From an uncultured Holophagaceae bacterium (lineage in GTDB: Bacteria > Acidobacteriota > Holophagae > Holophagales > Holophagaceae): a stretch of DNA of 64,000 nucleotides. Location: assembly GCA_903937385.1 (NCBI GenBank), contig CAIZZF010000001.1, forward strand, positions 109,128-173,127, in the 5' to 3' direction. Of this stretch, positions 54,352-63,230 are shown piece by piece (within the stretch, counting starts at the first letter, position 1; each line of letters opens with the position of its first letter). Under the pieces are notes generated by a model. The model did no database searches. It saw only the letters and a list, made by a program, of their open reading frames with translations, and had not been told where the DNA came from. The position numbers and the translations under genes were made by a program.

Positions 54352-54828
54352 TCAGCCCCGCAGTTCCATGGGCTGGAAGTGGCGTTCGAAGCTCCAGCTG
54401 CCGCTGTCCCAGGTCACGATCACACAGCCTGCTTTCTTGAACTCCAGGCTGCGGCCCGTGAGCTGGAAGACCAGGCTGCTGAGGAAGGGCTCGTGGCTGA
54501 TGATGGCCAGGACGTGGTCCGGCGTGGCCTCGGCCAGCAGGCTCCGCAGCCAGAGGTCCGCCTGACCGGGCCGGCCCCCCGGAGTCAGCTCCAGGGACGT
54601 CTCCAGGGGGAAGCCGCCCGCCGCCTCCTGCAGGCAGACCATGGTCTCCGCCGCGCGGCGGTAGGGGCTGTTGAAGCCCCGCTGAGGCCGGTAGCCCCGG
54701 GCCACGAGGCCCTGCATGGCCAGGCGGGTGCGCTTCCAGCCCTCGGGCGTCAGCGCTCGGTCCGCATCCTGCTGGCCGGGTCGGGGATTCTCGGCAATGC
54801 CGTGGCGAATGAGAAGCAGCGTGGCCAT
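54352..54828 (-). CDS. sixA: SixA-type phosphohistidine phosphatase
   Basis: A 158-residue histidine phosphatase. It begins LLLIRHGIAENP (RHG with catalytic His), has SPYRRAAETM and IISHEPFLSSL with the second His. SixA removes phosphate from His of phosphotransfer proteins. In this window a His-Asp-His hybrid kinase is encoded at 4324-7464, but a direct link is not shown. It is the first gene of a run with the hydrolase and rho. Confidence 0.9.
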   Translation of the reverse strand: MATLLLIRHGIAENPRPGQQDADRALTPEGWKRTRLAMQGLVARGYRPQRGFNSPYRRAAETMVCLQEAAGGFPLETSLELTPGGRPGQADLWLRSLLAEATPDHVLAIISHEPFLSSLVFQLTGRSLEFKKAGCVIVTWDSGSWSFERHFQPMELRG

Positions 54829-54987
54829 GCAGCCATCCTAGCGTCCCTTCTGCTCTGATCATTCCTGAAAAGAAAGAGGTACGCGGAGAACTGCCGAGGA
54901 GATGAGGAATGCGGAGCAAAGCAGAAGAAATTCCTCCCCCGCATTCCTGCGCTTAAAGAAATCCTTTTCTCTCCAGGCGGCCAGGCC

Positions 54988-55704
54988 TCACAGCCCCAGG
55001 TCGCTGAGCTCCTGCTGGGCGGTGCGGGCCTCAGCGCTGCCGGCGAAGCCGTTCACGAGCTCCTGGAAGGCCTTCGCGGCGGCGGGCTTCAGCCCCTGCT
55101 TCAGCAGGCACTGGGCACGCTTCAGCTTCGCGGGCAGGAACTGCGAGGAGGCCGCGTGGTCCTTGATGATGCGTTCGAAGACCGGCTGGGCCTTGTCGTA
55201 GCCCTGCTGGTTGTAGTGGCAGAGGCCCAGGAAGAAGAGGGCCTCAGGACGCTTGGTGCTCTGGGGATAGGTCTTCAGCCAGAGCTCGAGGCCGTCGGTG
55301 GCCAGGGGATAGTTGCCGCGGTTGTAGTCCACCACCGCCGCGTTCAGCACCCGCTCATCCTCCGTGGCCACGGCCGTGGCAGGCACTTCGGCCGGGGCCG
55401 CCTTCGTGCCCGCGGTTCGGGGCAGGTTGCCGAGGCGATTGCTGAGCGCCCGGGTGGTGTCCTGGACCTGCCGCAGGCTCTCCTGCAGATCCGCCTGGAA
55501 GCGGCGGTCCTGGGTGCGGGCCTCGGTGGCCGCCTGCTGATCGGTCTGCGCCTTCTTGTTGCCGTCCTCGACCGCCTGGCGGAGCTTGAAGACCTCGAGC
55601 TTGAGGTCGCCCACTTCCTGCTCCACACGGCGGAGCTGGTCCTCGGATCCGCAACCGACCGCGAGCAGCGCGGCCAAGGCGGGAAGCATCATCGTGCGGC
55701 GCAT
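54988..55704 (-). CDS. cpoB: CpoB/YbgF-like lipoprotein with coiled coil and TPR repeats
   Basis: A 238-residue lipoprotein (lipobox LAVGC). A coiled coil (about 25-90) precedes TPR-type helices (about 125-235, ALFFLGLCHYNQQGYDKAQPVFERII). This is the CpoB plan, which links PBP1B activity and Tol function during outer-membrane constriction. It is 77 bp after pal, with a terminator between. TolA/TolQ/TolR are not in the window. Confidence 0.88.
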   Translation of the reverse strand: MRRTMMLPALAALLAVGCGSEDQLRRVEQEVGDLKLEVFKLRQAVEDGNKKAQTDQQAATEARTQDRRFQADLQESLRQVQDTTRALSNRLGNLPRTAGTKAAPAEVPATAVATEDERVLNAAVVDYNRGNYPLATDGLELWLKTYPQSTKRPEALFFLGLCHYNQQGYDKAQPVFERIIKDHAASSQFLPAKLKRAQCLLKQGLKPAAAKAFQELVNGFAGSAEARTAQQELSDLGL

Positions 55705-55737
55705 GGGAACTCCGAAGCTGCCTTCATTCTAAACGAA

Positions 55738-55761
55738 AAGCGGGGGCCGACGCCCCCGCTT
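55738..55761 (-). terminator. Intrinsic terminator between pal and cpoB
   Basis: Read on the minus strand: a 10-bp stem (AAGCGGGGGC and complement) with a 4-base loop, followed by TTTTCGTTT. It lies 20 bp past the pal stop and 34 bp before cpoB. It probably reduces, not fully stops, transcription into cpoB. Confidence 0.78.
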
Positions 55762-55781
55762 CACGCGATACGGAAATTGGA

Positions 55782-56504
55782 TTACTTCAGCTTGAACTCG
55801 CCGCGACGGTTCAGGCTCCAGCAGGATTCCTTCGCCTCGGTGCAGAGCGGACGCTCCTTGCCGTAGCTGATGGTGGTGAAGCGGGCCTCGTCGACACCGA
55901 GGGTCTTCAGGTAGGCCAAGGCGCCGGCGGCGCGCTTGTTGCCCAGGGCGAGGTTGTACTCGTTGGTGCCGCGCTCATCGCAGTGGCCTTCGATCTCAAC
56001 CTTGGCCACGGGGTAGGCCTTCAGGAAGTCGGCGATGCCCTGCAGGACAGCGCGGTCGTTGGACTTGATGTCCGACTTGTCGTAGTCGAAGTGGATGGTC
56101 TTGAGCGCGGCGTCGGCAGCGCGCTTGAAGGCGGCGGCCTTCTCGGCCTCGGCGGCCTTGCGGGCGGCTTCCTCAGCGGCAGCCTTGTCGGCGGCAGCGC
56201 GGTCAGCGGCGGCCTTCGCATCCGCAGCGGCCTTCGCGTCGGCGGCAGCCTTGTCGGCAGCAGCCTTCTCGGCGGCGGCCTTGTCCCAGCCATCATTCCA
56301 GCCGGTCGCCTTGTGCGGGTTTTCCTTATCGTTCACATAGGGATTCGTCGCGCGGGCCTTGCCATCCTTGAAGGCCTGGTAGCCCTCATTGAACGCGGCC
56401 TGGGTTTCGGCCTTGATCTGCTCCGCCGTCTTGGGCGGCTTGCAGGCCAGGCTTCCCAGGGTGAGCACAATGGCCGCCGGGACGATGTAGATGCCGTATC
56501 GCAT
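55782..56504 (-). CDS. pal: Peptidoglycan-associated lipoprotein Pal (OmpA-like)
   Basis: A 240-residue lipoprotein (lipobox LGSLAC). After about 50 residues comes an Ala/Lys/Asp/Glu-rich helix with many AAADKAAADAK-type repeats (about 75-130). The OmpA domain follows (IHFDYDKSDIK, VEIEGHCDERGTNEYNLALGNKRA). Pal binds peptidoglycan and TolB. The ATG at 56502-56504 has AAGGAGG ahead; the ATG at 56544 is not needed. The long Ala-rich spacer is unusual for Pal and may cross the periplasm. Confidence 0.93.
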   Translation of the reverse strand: MRYGIYIVPAAIVLTLGSLACKPPKTAEQIKAETQAAFNEGYQAFKDGKARATNPYVNDKENPHKATGWNDGWDKAAAEKAAADKAAADAKAAADAKAAADRAAADKAAAEEAARKAAEAEKAAAFKRAADAALKTIHFDYDKSDIKSNDRAVLQGIADFLKAYPVAKVEIEGHCDERGTNEYNLALGNKRAAGALAYLKTLGVDEARFTTISYGKERPLCTEAKESCWSLNRRGEFKLK

Positions 56505-56570
56505 GGGGTTGGTCCTCCTTGATATGCCTGAGTATAGATGGTGCATGCTCAGGGGAATGTCATTATTTTT

Positions 56571-57869
56571 TCACCTTCCGCGGATCCAGCGAGGGCTCTG
56601 GCAGTCCCCCAATTCGGACATGCGGAGGATTTGACGGCCTGAGAGGTCCGTGGTGAAGAGCTGAGAGCTGCCAAAGCGGTTACTTGTAAAAACCAACCGT
56701 CGTTCGTCTGGGGACCAGGCGGGAGACTCCGAGGTGCTCACCCCAGTGGTGATCTGGTAGGCCTTCCCCTCGCCCAGCTTGTAGATGAAGAGATCAAACT
56801 TGCCCTCGAACCGGGACACATAGGCCACCATGGCGCCGTTCGGGCTCCAGGCGGGGCTGGCATTGTAGAGCCCTTCGGTGGTCAGCTTGCGGAGGTTTGA
56901 GCCATCGTCCTGCATGAGGAAAACCTGGGGTCCGCCTTCCCGGTCCGAGGTGAAGGCGAGCTGGGTTCCGTTGGGATTCCAGCTGGGCTCGGTATTGATC
57001 CCGGTGCTGTCGGTCAGGCGCCGGGCCCGTCCCGTGGCCAGGTCCAGCACCATGATGTCGGCGTTGCCGCGACGGTCGCCCTGCACAAAAGCCAGGCGCT
57101 TGCCGTCCGGCGACCAGGCGGGCGAGGAGAGCATGGAGATCATGCCGCCGGCGTTGGTGGTGGGGTAGAGCTTCTCGTGGTCACCGTTCACGCGCCGCTG
57201 GCCCCAGACTTCGGGCGCGCCGCCCTTGTAGGTCACGTAGGCCAGCCGCCCGTCCTGGGCGACCGTGGGGGCCAGGGTCAGGGCCCCGTGCCGGGTGAGT
57301 TGCATCAGGCCCGCTCCATCGCGGTCCACCTGGAAGATCTCTTTGACACCCTTGGCGAGTCCGCGCACGAAGACGATGCGGCTGGAGGCCACCCCCCGAT
57401 CCCCGGTGAGGCGCCCCACCAGGTCATCGGCCAGGGAGTGCGCGATGTGCCGCAGCGGCACGATCTTGTCAGCCTTGTAGGTGCGGGTGAACACGCCCTT
57501 CTCCGCACCGGTGTCCACGGCCGAGGCCTCCACCTGCAGGTCGCCGCTGCCCGCCTTGCTCAGCCGGACCGACAGCAGCCACTGGGCGCCCGCTTCCTTC
57601 CAGGCCTTCACCGGCGCCGCGTCGGCGGGCAGCCGCTCCTGGAGCACGGCGATGACGCCGGACTCGTCCAGGTCCCGCTTGAGGACGGCGGTAAACTCCG
57701 TGCCCACCGTGGCCTCGCTCACGCCGGAGACCTTGGGTGCCGTCATGGCCAGCACCAGCTTGGCGCTGCTGGTGGCGGTGAGCACCACCTCGGTCGGCGG
57801 CGCCTGCTGGGCGCAGAGCCCAGAGGCGGCGAGGACCCAGAGGAAGGTCCGAATGAGGAATCGCGACAT
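56571..57869 (-). CDS. tolB: Tol-Pal system protein TolB
   Basis: A 432-residue protein. A signal peptide (FLIRTFLWVLAASGLCAQ) precedes the N-terminal TolB domain (about 30-165) and a beta-propeller with repeats such as SPAWSPDGKRLAFV, EPSWNPNGTQLAFTSDREG and ASPAWSPNGAMVAYVS. It is a periplasmic partner of Pal. It lies 23 bp after the Nudix gene and 66 bp ahead of pal. Confidence 0.95.
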   Translation of the reverse strand: MSRFLIRTFLWVLAASGLCAQQAPPTEVVLTATSSAKLVLAMTAPKVSGVSEATVGTEFTAVLKRDLDESGVIAVLQERLPADAAPVKAWKEAGAQWLLSVRLSKAGSGDLQVEASAVDTGAEKGVFTRTYKADKIVPLRHIAHSLADDLVGRLTGDRGVASSRIVFVRGLAKGVKEIFQVDRDGAGLMQLTRHGALTLAPTVAQDGRLAYVTYKGGAPEVWGQRRVNGDHEKLYPTTNAGGMISMLSSPAWSPDGKRLAFVQGDRRGNADIMVLDLATGRARRLTDSTGINTEPSWNPNGTQLAFTSDREGGPQVFLMQDDGSNLRKLTTEGLYNASPAWSPNGAMVAYVSRFEGKFDLFIYKLGEGKAYQITTGVSTSESPAWSPDERRLVFTSNRFGSSQLFTTDLSGRQILRMSELGDCQSPRWIRGR

Positions 57870-57892
57870 GACAGCTCCGGGCCGGGAAGGCT

Positions 57893-58297
57893 TCAGCCTA
57901 TCAGATGAGCAGGATCACCCTGAAGTTCCGGGTCGGGCGGCTCCCGCGCCAGCCAATCGATCAGCGCCTGGTTCCGGGGCGGGACCGACAGACATCGCAG
58001 CTCCGCCACCGTGCACCAGGCCCAGGCCAGCGCTGTGCGGGGAGTGCCGTCCGCTTCCACGAGGAAGGGATGCAGGCGCACCGCACCTTCCTGCACCGGC
58101 CAGGCCTGCAGCGCCTTGGGGCAAAGCCCGATCTCCTCGTACAGCTCCCGGGCCAGGGCCTGCTCCGGCCCCTCCCCAGACTCGAACTTGCCCCCCGGGA
58201 ACTCCCACAGCCCGGGCAATACCGGGTTGTGCAGGGCCCGGCGCTGGACGAACCAGCGGTCGCCGCGCCGCAGCAGGGCCAGGGCCGCGTCGGTCAC
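57893..58297 (-). CDS. Nudix hydrolase, MutT-like
   Basis: A 134-residue protein with the Nudix box GGKFESGEGPEQALARELYEEIG and the MutT-like beginning ALLRRGDRWFVQRRA. It probably removes oxidised nucleotides such as 8-oxo-dGTP. It overlaps rnhB by four bases, so translation is coupled. The C-terminal part has a Pro/Ala rich tail and no second domain. Confidence 0.88.
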   Translation of the reverse strand: MTDAALALLRRGDRWFVQRRALHNPVLPGLWEFPGGKFESGEGPEQALARELYEEIGLCPKALQAWPVQEGAVRLHPFLVEADGTPRTALAWAWCTVAELRCLSVPPRNQALIDWLAREPPDPELQGDPAHLIG

Positions 58298-59109
58298 TGG
58301 ACCAGCCCCTCGGCCTCCGCCAGCTGGGCCAGGCGATCCGCGTAGTTGCGGCGCAGGGTCTCCACCCAGACCAGCTTGAGCCGACCGTAGGCGGGACGGA
58401 GCTCCCGGGCCACCCAGGCCTGCAGCTCGGCCACGGAGGCGCAGCGCTCGAGGCTGTGCCGCAGCGCGTCGCGCAGCGCCTCGTCGACCTGCTGCAGCGC
58501 GGCCACGGGCGCATAGCTGATGCGATGCACGGGGCTCACGCCCAGGGCCCGGATCTGCGCCCGGTGCAGGGCCGTGCCGTAGCCCTTGTGCTGGCCGAAG
58601 CCGTAGCCCGGGTGCTGCTCCTCCAGGCTGATCATCAGGGCGTCCCGGTGGGCCTTGGCCAGGATGCTGGCCGCGCCGATGGCGCAGCTGAGGGCGTCAC
58701 CATCTACCACCAGACGCTCGGGCAGCCCGGTCCGAGGGCCGCGGTTGCCATCGATGAAGAGCAGACGCGGGCGGAGGGCCAGATTCGACACCGACTGGCG
58801 CATGGCCATCATGGTGGCCTCCAGGATGTTCTCCCGGTCGATGGCCAGGGCGTCGATTTCCGCGATGCCGTAGGCGGGCAGGAGCGCCTTCAGCTCCGCC
58901 GCCAGGGCCTCCCGTTTCTCGGGCTTGAGTTCCTTGCTGTCCCGCACGCCGCGGAGCACGTGGCCCCACTTCTGGACCGTCGCCCCGTCCAGCACCGCGC
59001 AGGCCGCCACCACCGGTCCCGCCCAGGCTCCCCGCCCCGCCTCGTCCACGCCGCCCCAGGCCACGCCCGGCGGCACATTGCCAAGGTCCCAGTCCAGAGG
59101 GTTGATCAT
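58294..59109 (-). CDS. rnhB: Ribonuclease HII
   Basis: A 271-residue enzyme, longer than the usual about 200 because of a C-terminal extension of about 60 residues. It has GVDEAGRGAWAGPVVAACAVL with the DEG catalytic motif, RDSKELKPEKREAL, and LVVDGDALSCAIGAASILAKAHRD. It removes RNA from RNA-DNA hybrids. ATG start. It lies 33 bp after the glycosyltransferase gene. Confidence 0.95.
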   Translation of the reverse strand: MINPLDWDLGNVPPGVAWGGVDEAGRGAWAGPVVAACAVLDGATVQKWGHVLRGVRDSKELKPEKREALAAELKALLPAYGIAEIDALAIDRENILEATMMAMRQSVSNLALRPRLLFIDGNRGPRTGLPERLVVDGDALSCAIGAASILAKAHRDALMISLEEQHPGYGFGQHKGYGTALHRAQIRALGVSPVHRISYAPVAALQQVDEALRDALRHSLERCASVAELQAWVARELRPAYGRLKLVWVETLRRNYADRLAQLAEAEGLVQ

Positions 59110-59142
59110 CGGATCACGTTACCAGTTATCGCCAGCTGGCTC

Positions 59143-59814
59143 TCAGCACTTCAGGGATTCCCAAGCGATGAGCCAAGTATCCAACACCCCCCGGAAATGG
59201 CTCCTCGGCGGTCCCGGGTGGTAGATGGCGCGGATGGGGATGTGGGCCCAGTGAAGCTTCCAGTCCGCGGCCTTCATGGCGATCTCCATCTCGATGGCGA
59301 AGCCGCGGGAGCGCAGGTCCAGGCGGTCGAGGACCTTCTTGCGGATCATGCGGAAGCCGCTCTGGGTGTCCTCCCAGGTGACCCCGGCGATGCGGCCCAG
59401 GGTCCAGCTGCCCAGGGCATTGGTGCGCCAGCGCTTGGCCGGAATCCGGGCGCGGTCCTGGTGGCGCGAGCCGATGAAAAAGTCCGTTTCGGGATGGGCA
59501 GCAAGATGGTCCAGGAAGCCCTGCAGGTCCGCGGGATCGTGCTGCCCGTCCGCGTCCAGGAACAGGTAGAAGTCGAAGCGGTCGCCGCGAAGATGCGCGA
59601 TGCCCGCCCGCATGGCCTGGCCCTTGCCGCCGCCCTGCCCCGGCTCGAGGCGAAGCACCTCGGCGCCGGCGGCCCGGGCGCAGTCACCGGTGCCGTCCGT
59701 GGAGCCGTCGTCCACCACCAGGATGCGGTGGAGACCGAAGGGCTTCAGCCCGGCCAGCACCGCCGGGAGGGCCTCGGCCTCATCATGCGCGGAGAGGATC
59801 GCGGCGATCCTCAC
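59143..59814 (-). CDS. Family 2 glycosyltransferase (polyprenyl-phosphate sugar transferase-like)
   Basis: A 223-residue GT-A enzyme: ILSAHDEAEALPAVL, VVDDGSTDGTGDCA and the DxD motif in LFLDADGQHDP. SGFRMIRKKV is the usual acceptor-loop element of dolichyl-phosphate mannose-synthase-like enzymes. There is no C-terminal membrane helix. It overlaps the M61 peptidase gene by four bases. Donor sugar unknown. Confidence 0.87.
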   Translation of the reverse strand: MRIAAILSAHDEAEALPAVLAGLKPFGLHRILVVDDGSTDGTGDCARAAGAEVLRLEPGQGGGKGQAMRAGIAHLRGDRFDFYLFLDADGQHDPADLQGFLDHLAAHPETDFFIGSRHQDRARIPAKRWRTNALGSWTLGRIAGVTWEDTQSGFRMIRKKVLDRLDLRSRGFAIEMEIAMKAADWKLHWAHIPIRAIYHPGPPRSHFRGVLDTWLIAWESLKC

Positions 59815-61646
59815 GGACGTCGGCCCCGCTTCTTGGTCGAGGCGGGATGAGGCTGGCCGTAGGTGGCCTTGAAGGCGGCCCGCTGCGCCAGCCCGGCCTC
59901 GGCAGCTGGCACCAGCCGGTAGGACCGCTCGGGACTCTGCTGCACCGGCACCGTGACCTGGAAGACCCGCCCGCGCTCCGCCGCGAGCACCGTGACCGTG
60001 GTGCCGGGGCCGGGCTGGGCCAGCCAGCGCAGGGCCTCCGCCGAGGTGGGGGTGCGCCAGCCATCCACGGCGAGGAGCTCCATGCCGAAGCTGAGGCCCG
60101 CCTCGGCGGCGGGGCTGCCAGGCACCACGTTCTGCACGAAGGGGCCATTGGAGCCGAGGACCAGGCCGGTCCAGGCCTGGGCGCGCCGGAGGGCAATCGG
60201 ATCGGCCTGCTCCGCAGGCGTCAGTCCCTCCCAGGGGGCGCGGGCCTCCAGCACCAGGCCGAAAGCCTGCTCCAGCCGGGAGGCGTCGAGCTCGGCCCGC
60301 CCGGAGATCCAGGCTGCCCAGAAGGGGCCCGGGTCCTGCTTCGAGAGCTCGGCGTAGGCGCTGCGCACATCGGCATCCGTGACGCCGGCCTCGCCGTGCC
60401 GGGACCAGAGCAGCGCGAACAGCTCCGGCAGGCCGGCCTGGCCCCGGCTGCCCGTGCGCAGCTCCGCGTCCATGAGCCAGCCCACCAGCTCGCCCTTCTC
60501 GTAGTAGCTGACCGAGCTGTTCGGGCTGAACTCGTGGGGCTTGTAGAGGCGGATCCAGGCATCGAAGCTGGACTCCTCGAGGCTCTGCTCCAGGCGGCCC
60601 GGCCGCTGCGTCTGCTCGCTCCAGCAGCGGGCCAGCTCCCTGGCGGTGTGGCTCCAGGGCACCACGCCCGCCCGCAGCACGAAGACGTGCTCCATGTAGG
60701 ACGTGAAGCCCTCATGGAACCAGAGCAGCTTCATGGGGTTCTCGCGGCTGTAGTCGAAGGGGCCCAGCACGGGGTCATGGAGCCGCTTCACGTTCCAGGC
60801 GTGGAAGAACTCGTGAGCCACCAGCTGGTAGAGCGCGTAGTAGCCCTCGGGCTTGTCGAAGGCCGTGCTGTCCGAGATCAGGCTCGTGCAGTCCCGGTGC
60901 TCCAGGCCGCCCCGCAGCCGCGGCGCGAACGTGAACAGGAACACGTAACGGCGGAAGGGGAAGCCCCCGAAGAGAGCGCCCTCGGCTTCGACGATCTTCT
61001 GGGTGGCCTCGGTGATGCGAGCCTCGTCGCCGTTGTGCGGCCCGGTGAAGACCAGCTCGAAGGCGGTGCCGCCGGTCCTGAAGCGGCGTGACCGAAAGCT
61101 GCCCAGCTCGAAGGGGGAGTCCACCAGGGTGTCGAAGTCCGCAGCGCGGTAGGCGCCCTGTTTCACAGGCAGCGCGGAGGCCACCTTCCAGGCCGCAGGA
61201 AAGCCCTCGAACTTGACCTCGTAGGGCCGCTCCAGCTGGCCTTCCAGGTAGAGGAAGGTCGCCGCCGGGATGACCTGCGCATGGCTGGCGTCCACGTGGT
61301 TGGTGCGCACCGTGAGCTCGTTGCCGTAGACCCGATACCTGAGGACGAGACCTTTGGGGGACGCGGGCAGCTGCCAGGTCTGCTTGCCCACCTTCTCGAG
61401 GGGGGTCTCCCGGCTGCCCAGGACCAGCCGCATCCGGTCCAGGAAGCGGGCATAGTCCCGCACCAGGTAGGAGCCGGGCGTCCAGGCGGCCAGCGCCGCC
61501 ACGGCGCCTCCCTGCAAGGCCTCGGCGGGGATCGCCAGCTCCACTTCGAAGAGATGCTGGGCGAGGTCCAGGGGCCGAACCGTGGCCCGGATCGGAGCAA
61601 GCCTGGAGGTGGTGCCCGCAGCCTTCAAGTCAGCCCTGCACGCCAT
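59811..61646 (-). CDS. M61 family peptidase (glycyl aminopeptidase-like) with PDZ domain
   Basis: A 611-residue metallopeptidase. The zinc site HEFFHAWNVKR lies at about 280, with the third ligand in WFHEGFTSYMEHVF. The N-terminal domain (AAWTPGSYLVRDYARF) is that of M61, and a PDZ domain lies at about 500-570 (FVQNVVPGSPAAEAGLSFGMELLAVDGW). No signal peptide is seen at this start, though M61 enzymes are often exported. ATG start; it overlaps the TetR gene by 17 bases. Confidence 0.92.
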   Translation of the reverse strand: MACRADLKAAGTTSRLAPIRATVRPLDLAQHLFEVELAIPAEALQGGAVAALAAWTPGSYLVRDYARFLDRMRLVLGSRETPLEKVGKQTWQLPASPKGLVLRYRVYGNELTVRTNHVDASHAQVIPAATFLYLEGQLERPYEVKFEGFPAAWKVASALPVKQGAYRAADFDTLVDSPFELGSFRSRRFRTGGTAFELVFTGPHNGDEARITEATQKIVEAEGALFGGFPFRRYVFLFTFAPRLRGGLEHRDCTSLISDSTAFDKPEGYYALYQLVAHEFFHAWNVKRLHDPVLGPFDYSRENPMKLLWFHEGFTSYMEHVFVLRAGVVPWSHTARELARCWSEQTQRPGRLEQSLEESSFDAWIRLYKPHEFSPNSSVSYYEKGELVGWLMDAELRTGSRGQAGLPELFALLWSRHGEAGVTDADVRSAYAELSKQDPGPFWAAWISGRAELDASRLEQAFGLVLEARAPWEGLTPAEQADPIALRRAQAWTGLVLGSNGPFVQNVVPGSPAAEAGLSFGMELLAVDGWRTPTSAEALRWLAQPGPGTTVTVLAAERGRVFQVTVPVQQSPERSYRLVPAAEAGLAQRAAFKATYGQPHPASTKKRGRRP

Positions 61647-62331
61647 GCAGCCAGCGCCGGGTCACCCACTGGAGCTCGTCATCGGTGATCTGGTACTGCG
61701 GATCCCGCAGCTTCTCCTCCACCAGCGAGCCCACCAGCGAGGTGAACAGCAGGACTTCCTTGCGGGCCCGCTCGAGGCCCGTGTGGAAGACGTGGTCCAT
61801 GAACAGACCCAGGGGGCTGAGGCCGCGCTCCACCAGGGGCATCAGATCGCGGAAGCTGGAGTCCGGCGAAGGCACGGCGATGGAGCGCAGGATGAAGCCC
61901 GTGAACTCCTGGCTCTCGAGCAGCATGCCCAGGTAGTCGCGGGAGAGCTGCAGGCAGGCGGCCTCGCGCGCCTCGGGGGCCTCGATGGGCGCGGCCAGGA
62001 ACGGCTCGACCATGGCCTGGATGCGCACGGCCATGCCCGCCAGGGCCACCAGGCAGAGCTGCCGGAAGAGCCCCTCCTTGCTGCCGAAGTGGTAGTAGAG
62101 GGTCGGCTTCGAGACCCCGGCCTCCTCGGCGACTTCTTTCACCTGCACGCCGTCATAGCCCTTGGCGGCAAAGTGCGACAGGGCGGACAGCAGCAGGCGG
62201 GCCTTGAGGTCACCGGAGCTGCCCAGCCGCTCAAGGCCCGCATAGAAGCTGCCATGAGCGCCCACGCCGAGGGCTTCGGGACCGAAGACCGGCACCAGCT
62301 CTTTGAGACCATGGTCGGGAACAGTGGACAT
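61630..62331 (-). CDS. TetR family transcriptional regulator
   Basis: A 233-residue regulator. The helix-turn-helix is at about 45-90 (LLLSALSHFAAKGYDGVQVKEVAEEAGVSKPTLYYHFGSKEGLFRQL). The ligand-binding part follows. I chose the ATG at 62331 because GAGG lies ahead; a longer frame begins at 62373. It overlaps the M61 gene downstream, so it is the first gene of that transcript and may repress it. Confidence 0.9.
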   Translation of the reverse strand: MSTVPDHGLKELVPVFGPEALGVGAHGSFYAGLERLGSSGDLKARLLLSALSHFAAKGYDGVQVKEVAEEAGVSKPTLYYHFGSKEGLFRQLCLVALAGMAVRIQAMVEPFLAAPIEAPEAREAACLQLSRDYLGMLLESQEFTGFILRSIAVPSPDSSFRDLMPLVERGLSPLGLFMDHVFHTGLERARKEVLLFTSLVGSLVEEKLRDPQYQITDDELQWVTRRWLHGVQG

Positions 62332-62412
62332 GCTTGCCTCGGAAGTTCCCCTCAGGATGCCATGAACGGCCATACCTGGGGTCGCTGGCTGTGCTGTCGG
62401 CCGTCAGGTGTG

Positions 62413-62620
62413 GGCTGTCAGCTATCGGCTATCAGCTGTCAGATGGCGCCGACCCACCCGGGGGGCGCCTACCCGATCGGCCTCGCCCTTCTTGACCAAG
62501 AGCTGACAGCTGAGAGCCCCACGCCAGTGGTGGCTCTCAGCTGGCCCCGACCCACACGAGCGCGCCCCGATCCACCTCGTCCTTCATTCACCGACAGCTG
62601 ATAGCTGATAGCTGATAGCC
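62413..62620. repeat. Palindromic element bounded by inverted heptamer repeats
   Basis: The left end (62413-62440) and right end (62593-62620) are 28-bp inverted copies with two mismatches, built from the heptamer TATCAGC (GGCTATCAGC... in one sense). Between them is a hairpin with perfect 12-bp arms (62507-62518, 62532-62543, CAGCTGAGAGCC). The 263-bp gap between tetR and miaE has no other feature. The same heptamer forms the array at 63884-64000. Confidence 0.8.
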
Positions 62621-62636
62621 AAGTGCCATCCCCCCA

Positions 62637-63230
62637 TCAGTGCACCGCCGACGTCCAGGGCAGAGCCGAGATCACCTCCGCCTCCCGGTCCAGCCACCAG
62701 TCGAGCCGGGCCTCGGCTTCAGGGCCAAAGCGCTCCGCGGCCAGGCTGCGGTAGCCCACGGCGTGGCCCGCCTCGCAGCGCTCCAGCTCCAGCAGGAAGG
62801 CCAGCCAGGGTGCCGTGGCCAGCTCGGCGGGACCGGTCCCGGCCTGCTCCAGCAGCCAGAGGCGCTCGCAGCTGCGGGCCTCGATGAGGGCTCCCATGAG
62901 CAGCCGGTCCAGCAGGCCCTTGGCGGCCAGCTTGTGGAGGCCCTGGGCGTAGGCGTTGCCCCCGTCCGGCCGCAGGGGCCAGCCGAAGGCCTGGAGGGCC
63001 TCCAGCACCCGGCGGAAGTGGTTCATCTCGTCCTCGGCCAGCCGCGCCAGCAGCACCGAGGCCCGGGGCGTGTCCGTGAGGGCCAGGCTCAGGTTCAGGG
63101 CGTTGAGGGCGGCTTTCTTCTCGCAGTGGGCGTGGTCCGACAGCAGCGCGGCCGGATCTGCCAGGGCCACCGCCGCCCAGCCTGGCGGGGTCGTGTAGCG
63201 CAGGGGAAGCGGGGGTACAAAGTCAGTCAA
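62637..63230 (-). CDS. miaE: tRNA-(ms2io6A)-hydroxylase MiaE-like diiron protein
   Basis: A 197-residue diiron protein. It has HAHCEKKAALNALNLSLAL, the first carboxylate ligand; LAEDEMNHFRRVLEAL, an ExxH ligand pair; ARSCERLWLL; and LLELERCEAGHAVGYRSLA, the second Glu/His set. MiaE hydroxylates the isopentenyl group of modified A37 in tRNA. The start is a TTG inside the previous gene (an 8-bp overlap), because no ATG or GTG suits the conserved length. The order is DUF2520 gene then miaE. Confidence 0.85.
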   Translation of the reverse strand: MTDFVPPLPLRYTTPPGWAAVALADPAALLSDHAHCEKKAALNALNLSLALTDTPRASVLLARLAEDEMNHFRRVLEALQAFGWPLRPDGGNAYAQGLHKLAAKGLLDRLLMGALIEARSCERLWLLEQAGTGPAELATAPWLAFLLELERCEAGHAVGYRSLAAERFGPEAEARLDWWLDREAEVISALPWTSAVH

